Positions 55,309 through 59,583 of a DNA stretch of 59,583 bases are shown in pieces. The translations under genes and the position numbers were made by a program. The first letter of the stretch is position 1. Every line of letters begins with the position of its first letter. The stretch comes from Acinetobacter portensis (GTDB lineage Bacteria; Pseudomonadota; Gammaproteobacteria; Pseudomonadales; Moraxellaceae): assembly GCF_023158935.1 (NCBI RefSeq), contig NZ_CP096123.1, forward strand, positions 1 through 59,583, in the 5' to 3' direction. The notes beneath the pieces are model-generated. The model was given only the letters and a program-made list of their open reading frames with translations. It had not been told where the DNA came from and ran no database searches.

Positions 55309-57348
55309 ATGGAATCTGCTAACGATAAAGAACTGGATCAGCTGCTGAATGAACACTTTGCCGGGCGGGTGGTACGTAAGGATCTGACTAAACTGATCAA
55401 AGAAGGGGCCAATGTCCCTGTCTATGTACTCGAATACCTGCTGGGGATGTACTGTGCCTCGGATGATCCAGAGATCATTGAACAGGGACTACGTAACGTA
55501 AAGACCGTACTGGCTGAGAACTACGTCCGTCCTGATGAAGCTGAGAAGGTGAAATCCCTGGTTCGTGAACGGGGCAGTTATAAGGTCATTGATCGGGTGA
55601 CCGTAAAGCTGAATGAGCGTAAGGACAAATACGAAGCATCATTTAGTAATCTGGGTATCAAAGATGCCGAAATCTCGGCAGGCATCGTCAAAGAGTATGA
55701 AAAATTACTTGTTGGTGGTATCTGGGTCATTGCTACGCTCAGTTATTATTTTGAAGAAGGACAGACTAGTTCTCCATTTGGGGTGAGTTTACTCAAGCCG
55801 ATTCAAATGCCGAATATGAATATGGATGAACTCTTCAGTGGCAGAGCAGCGTTAAGCACTGATCAGTGGCGCGAGAGTTTAATCCGTTCGATTGGCATGG
55901 AACCGGCTTCGCTAAAAGAGGACGTGCAATGGCACCTATTAGCGCGTATGGTTCCGTTCGTTGAAAATAACTATAACGTCTGTGAACTGGGACCACGCGG
56001 TACCGGGAAAAGCCATATTTACAAAGAGTGTTCACCAAATAGTATTTTAGTCTCCGGTGGGCAAACGACTGTCGCCAACCTGTTCTATAACATGAGTAGC
56101 CGCCGTATTGGTCTGGTGGGCTTATGGGATGTGGTAGCTTTTGATGAAGTCGCCGGTATTTCCTTTAAGGACAAAGATGGCGTACAGATCATGAAAGACT
56201 ACATGGCTTCAGGATCTTTTGCCCGTGGTCGTGAACAGATGGAAGCCTCAGCTTCGATGGTTTTTGTGGGTAATATTAACCAAAGTGTTGAATCTTTGGT
56301 GAAGACTAGCCACTTATTGGCTCCGTTTCCTGAAGCTATGATCGATTCAGCATTCTTTGATCGCTTTCATGCCTATATCCCAGGTTGGGAAATTCCGAAA
56401 ATGCGCCCGGAATTCTTTACCAACCGTTATGGCCTGATTGTTGATTATCTGGCTGAATTCTTCCGGGAAATGCGCAAGCGCAGTTTTGCGGATGCCATTG
56501 AGAAGTACTTCAAGCTAGGGAATAACCTGAATCAGCGTGATGTGATCGCCGTTCGCAAGACGGTTTCTGGATTGATGAAGCTGCTTTACCCACACGGTCA
56601 GTTTAATAAAGAAGATGTACGGCAATGCCTGGAATATGCACTGCAGGTGCGTCGTCGGGTCAAAGAACAGCTGAAGAAAATTGGAGGGATGGAATTCTAT
56701 GATGTGCATTTTAGCTATATCGACAATGACACTCTAGAAGAGCATTTTGTTTCGGTAAAAGAGCAGGGTGGAGGTGGACTTATTCCCGAAGGTCCTGCTA
56801 AACCAGGCTTCCTGTATACCATTGGCCTCAGTAATAAGGGCATGCCAGGCTTATACCGCTTAGAACTGCAAGTCACCAAAGGTTCAGGAAAATTGGCGAC
56901 ATCTGGCTTATGGAATTCAAGTAGTGCCAAAGAACAGGTCAAGATTGCTTTTGATTACTTCAAAGCCAATGCATCCCGGATCTCGGGGGGGAGTAAGGTG
57001 CTGGAACATGATTTCCATTTACATGTGGTGGAATTACAGAATACCGGCCCGCTCAGCCATCTTGCTCTGCCAAGTTTAGTGGCTTTCGCTTCTGGCCTCT
57101 TAGGACGATCGGTTCAAAGTCAGATGGTGGTACTGGGTGATATGAGCTTGGGTGGTTCTGTGACACCGGTGGAAAGTATTGCCGAATGTCTGCAAGTTGC
57201 TTTTGATGCGGGTGCCAAGAAGGTTGCTTTGCCAATGAGTAGTGCGGCAGATATCCCAACGATTCCTGTGGAACTGTTTACCAAGTTCCAGACCAGCTTC
57301 TATGCAGATCCGGTAGATGCTGTGTTTAAGGGGCTAGGGGTGGATTAA
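55309..57348 (+). CDS. brxL: BrxL, Lon-like AAA+ protein of type I BREX
   Basis: 679 residues. N-terminal domain, AAA+ core with GPRGTGKSHIYKECS (~228) and VVAFDEVAGISF (~275), and a C-terminal Lon-protease-like domain (LLGRSVQSQMVVLGDMSLGG, SVTPVESIAECLQVAFDAGA, KKVALPMSSA). Presence of BrxL defines type I BREX. Last gene of the operon; forms DNA-translocating rings in studied systems. Confidence 0.92.
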   Translation: MESANDKELDQLLNEHFAGRVVRKDLTKLIKEGANVPVYVLEYLLGMYCASDDPEIIEQGLRNVKTVLAENYVRPDEAEKVKSLVRERGSYKVIDRVTVKLNERKDKYEASFSNLGIKDAEISAGIVKEYEKLLVGGIWVIATLSYYFEEGQTSSPFGVSLLKPIQMPNMNMDELFSGRAALSTDQWRESLIRSIGMEPASLKEDVQWHLLARMVPFVENNYNVCELGPRGTGKSHIYKECSPNSILVSGGQTTVANLFYNMSSRRIGLVGLWDVVAFDEVAGISFKDKDGVQIMKDYMASGSFARGREQMEASASMVFVGNINQSVESLVKTSHLLAPFPEAMIDSAFFDRFHAYIPGWEIPKMRPEFFTNRYGLIVDYLAEFFREMRKRSFADAIEKYFKLGNNLNQRDVIAVRKTVSGLMKLLYPHGQFNKEDVRQCLEYALQVRRRVKEQLKKIGGMEFYDVHFSYIDNDTLEEHFVSVKEQGGGGLIPEGPAKPGFLYTIGLSNKGMPGLYRLELQVTKGSGKLATSGLWNSSSAKEQVKIAFDYFKANASRISGGSKVLEHDFHLHVVELQNTGPLSHLALPSLVAFASGLLGRSVQSQMVVLGDMSLGGSVTPVESIAECLQVAFDAGAKKVALPMSSAADIPTIPVELFTKFQTSFYADPVDAVFKGLGVD

Positions 57349-57740
57349 TTTCATATCTGTCTGGAAGAGTTACAGTAGATTGTTTTAAATTCAGTTTCTC
57401 AAGTTAAACACCATGTTGTAAAAGCATAATACTGCCTCTTTTAAAGAGCTAGTATTTTAGGGGGGGATTACCGATGGCTTACGGAAAAACTGAAGCTTTT
57501 ATTCAATTGGTTTCGGATGCTGTATTAGAAGGGTTTAAACCTTATCAGGTGGTTTTAGGAATATAGTTATTCTATAGCTATTTATTTAATGATAATAATA
57601 TTATAACTCTCATGACTTAATGATGACTATGGACTTAAAATTCTTCTAGTAAAGAAACTTATACTTTATCTCTAATTTTCGTAGAACTAATTATTTTAGG
57701 TTTTTCCTGCATATGCACTTGATTATACTAGGTTTTCGAT
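57349..57740. other. BREX/iclR intergenic region with a 30-codon ORF
   Basis: After brxL only one small frame is notable: ATG at 57474 behind a GGGGGGG stretch reads MAYGKTEAFIQLVSDAVLEG and ends QVVLGI at 57566. It may be the start of a lost gene. No clear terminator for BREX; CTCTTTTAAAGAG (~57436) is a weak hairpin. The rest is AT-rich and includes the iclR promoter. Confidence 0.4.
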
Positions 57741-58493
57741 ATGAATAAGAAAGGCTCATCAATTACCAGAGTTTTAGATATTATTGAGGCTATCTCAACC
57801 GCAAAGCATCCTCCTACACCTTTGGACCTTTCTATTGAGCTAGATATTCCAAAACCAAGTATCCATCGTTTACTTCAAACTTTGGAGCAAGAAAAATTCA
57901 TTAAATTAGATATTTACGGTGGTTATATTGTAGGTGATAGGACTTACAAGTTGCTAATGAGCGCTTGGGAGCAAGAACCTAAAAAAATAGAAAGACTAGC
58001 AATTCTGCAAAAACTATCAGATCAAACTAATGAAACTTGTGGAATTGCCATCCTTAATAATAATCAAATGCTTTATACAGATCGAGTACAAGCAAATTGG
58101 CCATTACAAGTGTACTTACCTATTGGATCTACCGTACCATTATGGTGTACGTCTAGTGGAAAACTTTTTTTAAGTTTTCAACCGGAAAGTCGAAGAAAAA
58201 ATATAATAAAACACCTTCCTATTACACAGCTTACTAAAAATACTATTACTGATCCTGTGATGCTTGAAGAAAATTTGAATCATATTTTCTTAAATAAACT
58301 TGGAACTGATAATGAAGAGTTTATTTCAGGAATGGTCGCATGCTCTGTTCCCATCCACAAGGGAGATACAATCATTGCATGCTTATATGTCCATGCCCCA
58401 ACGATACGAAAATCTCTTGATGATTTATTAAGTTTTGAATCGATACTACGTCAGGCTGCGAACGATTTAAGTAAATTGATTAATATTGATTAA
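57741..58493 (+). CDS. IclR-family transcriptional regulator
   Basis: 250 residues. N-terminal winged HTH (ITRVLDIIEAISTAKHPPTP, LDIPKPSIHRLLQTLEQEKF) and C-terminal effector domain (QTNETCGIAILNNNQMLYTD, LPIGSTVPLWCTSSGKLFLS). Convergent with mmsA, separated by a terminator. Probable regulator of the permease-adh-mmsA operon through the palindrome at 3127-3151, sensing the pathway substrate. Confidence 0.88.
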   Translation: MNKKGSSITRVLDIIEAISTAKHPPTPLDLSIELDIPKPSIHRLLQTLEQEKFIKLDIYGGYIVGDRTYKLLMSAWEQEPKKIERLAILQKLSDQTNETCGIAILNNNQMLYTDRVQANWPLQVYLPIGSTVPLWCTSSGKLFLSFQPESRRKNIIKHLPITQLTKNTITDPVMLEENLNHIFLNKLGTDNEEFISGMVACSVPIHKGDTIIACLYVHAPTIRKSLDDLLSFESILRQAANDLSKLINID

Positions 58494-58524
58494 AAAAAAG
58501 CAAGTCATGATGACTTGCTTTTTG
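58492..58524. terminator. Bidirectional terminator between iclR and mmsA
   Basis: AGCAAGTCAT G ATGACTTGCT, perfect 10-base stem with A and T runs on both sides. Confidence 0.9.
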
Positions 58525-58539
58525 TTCAGCATAAAAACA

Positions 58540-59583
58540 TTAGTTCAGCGTTGGCATTGAGAATTGAGCACCCTCACGAACATTAGCGGTTGGCCAACGT
58601 TGTGTAATCGTTTTACGACGGGTGTAAAAACGTGCACCATCTGGACCATAAGCATTTAAATCACCAAATAATGAGCGCTTCCAGCCACCAAAACTATGAT
58701 AAGCCACAGGGACTGGCAATGGGATATTAATTCCTACCATTCCGACCTTAATATTGTCACTGAAGTAACGAGCTGCTTCCCCATCACGTGTATAAATACA
58801 AGTACCATTGCCGTATTCATGATCATCAATCAGATTCATAGCTTCTTGCATGGTTTTTACACGTATAACCTGTAGTACAGGACCGAAAATTTCTTCTTTA
58901 TAACTAGTCATTTCAGGAGTCACTTGATCGATTAGCGTGGCCCCCACATAGAATCCCTTTTCGTAACCAACTGGAGCTGCATCTCGACCATCAACAACAA
59001 TCGTTGCACCTTGCTCTTCTGCACTGTTGATATAACCCACAACTTTAGCTTTATGCTGGGCTGTAATCACAGGACCGAAATCATTTTCTTTTTCTGAATA
59101 TGCCCCATATTTTAACGATGCCATAGCTTCAGAGAGCTTAGAAATCATCAAATCAGCAACATCATCACCTACGGCAACAGCGACTGAAAGAGCCATACAA
59201 CGCTCACCTGATGAACCAAAAGCAGCACCTAATAAAGAGCTTACTACATTATCAATATCAGCATCAGGCATAACAATCGCATGGTTTTTTGCACCGCCAA
59301 GTGCTTGGCATCTTTTCCCAGTAGCAGTTGCTGTCTTATAAATATATTCAGCTATCGGTGTCGAGCCAACGAAGCTTATAGCCTGTACTCGAGAATCTAA
59401 AAGTAAGGTATCAACAGCCTCTTTATCTCCATTTACAACATTTAGTACGCCATCAGGTAGACCAGCTTCTTTCAGTAATTGTGCAATATACAAAGTTGAT
59501 GATGGATCACGCTCAGATGGTTTAAGAACAAAAGTATTTCCACAAACAATTGCCATCGGGAACATCCAAAGTGGAACCATGAC
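58540..59583 (-). CDS. mmsA: Methylmalonate-semialdehyde dehydrogenase, C-terminal part (continues from base 1)
   Basis: 347 codons after the junction, starting V-MVPLWMFPMAIVCGNTF. Family motifs: FVGSTPIAEYIYKTATATGK, QALGGAKNHAIVMPDADID, catalytic cysteine in GSSGERCMALSVAV, cofactor-site EEIFGPVLQV and the typical MmsA end FYTRRKTITQRWP. Use of CoA rather than water is inferred from overall likeness to MmsA. With 1-453 it gives a complete enzyme. Confidence 0.9.
   Translation of the reverse strand, partial: VMVPLWMFPMAIVCGNTFVLKPSERDPSSTLYIAQLLKEAGLPDGVLNVVNGDKEAVDTLLLDSRVQAISFVGSTPIAEYIYKTATATGKRCQALGGAKNHAIVMPDADIDNVVSSLLGAAFGSSGERCMALSVAVAVGDDVADLMISKLSEAMASLKYGAYSEKENDFGPVITAQHKAKVVGYINSAEEQGATIVVDGRDAAPVGYEKGFYVGATLIDQVTPEMTSYKEEIFGPVLQVIRVKTMQEAMNLIDDHEYGNGTCIYTRDGEAARYFSDNIKVGMVGINIPLPVPVAYHSFGGWKRSLFGDLNAYGPDGARFYTRRKTITQRWPTANVREGAQFSMPTLN

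Overview
The window looks like one complete circular plasmid of 59,583 bp, opened inside a methylmalonate-semialdehyde dehydrogenase gene: the last three bases and base 1 join in frame and rebuild an intact ~498-residue protein. An Acinetobacter host is indicated by blaOXA-58 between ISAba3-type copies, several pdif (XerC/XerD) sites, a Rep_3 initiator with 22-bp iterons, and the low GC of the backbone genes. I saw no relaxase or conjugation genes.

Layout. (1) 57.7 kb through the origin to 3.2 kb: a catabolic operon (GntP-type permease, iron alcohol dehydrogenase, mmsA) with a convergent IclR regulator and a clear promoter/operator. (2) 3.4-6.1 kb: IS remnants and a serine resolvase. (3) 6.1-11.1 kb: two pdif modules, one with a SulP transporter and a universal stress protein, one with blaOXA-58. 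(4) 11.2-14.0 kb: a GC-rich resistance segment with aac(3)-IId, tmrB, a tRNA-Leu(UAA) gene split by a group I intron, and IS26. The protein genes here carry several small indels, mostly in G/C runs, that may be sequencing errors. (5) 14-19.5 kb: small secreted and GIY-YIG-like proteins, an IS6-family element, xseA/xseB leftovers and an umuDC operon. (6) 19.8-22.6 kb: a 20-unit repeat array bounded by IS1202-like ends and set against a pdif site, a small pdif module, and a HigBA system whose toxin gene has an in-frame stop. (7) 22.7-28.7 kb: a graveyard of IS3, IS21, IS66 and IS5 pieces, a KfrA-like protein and a nine-copy ~190-bp satellite.

(8) 28.8-31.2 kb: replication and partition (repB, iterons, DnaA box, parA and a small partner, octamer array). 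(9) 31.4-39.5 kb: a 120-bp direct repeat, a TnpB remnant, a lipoprotein, and a two-gene operon encoding a 223-residue protein and a 1684-residue tyrosine recombinase that seems to contain further degenerate recombinase domains. (10) 40-57.3 kb: a defence island with an HNH protein, a DUF4143 ATPase, a DUF4236 protein and a complete type I BREX system (brxR, brxA, brxB, brxC, pglX, pglZ, brxL).

Together: the plasmid maintains itself with RepB, ParA and resolvase, is protected from phage by BREX, gives its host carbapenem and possibly aminoglycoside resistance plus a hydroxy-acid-type catabolic pathway, and has been assembled by Xer-mediated module exchange and IS activity. The most novel-looking items are the giant recombinase, the intron-containing tRNA travelling with aac(3)-IId, and the two satellite arrays.
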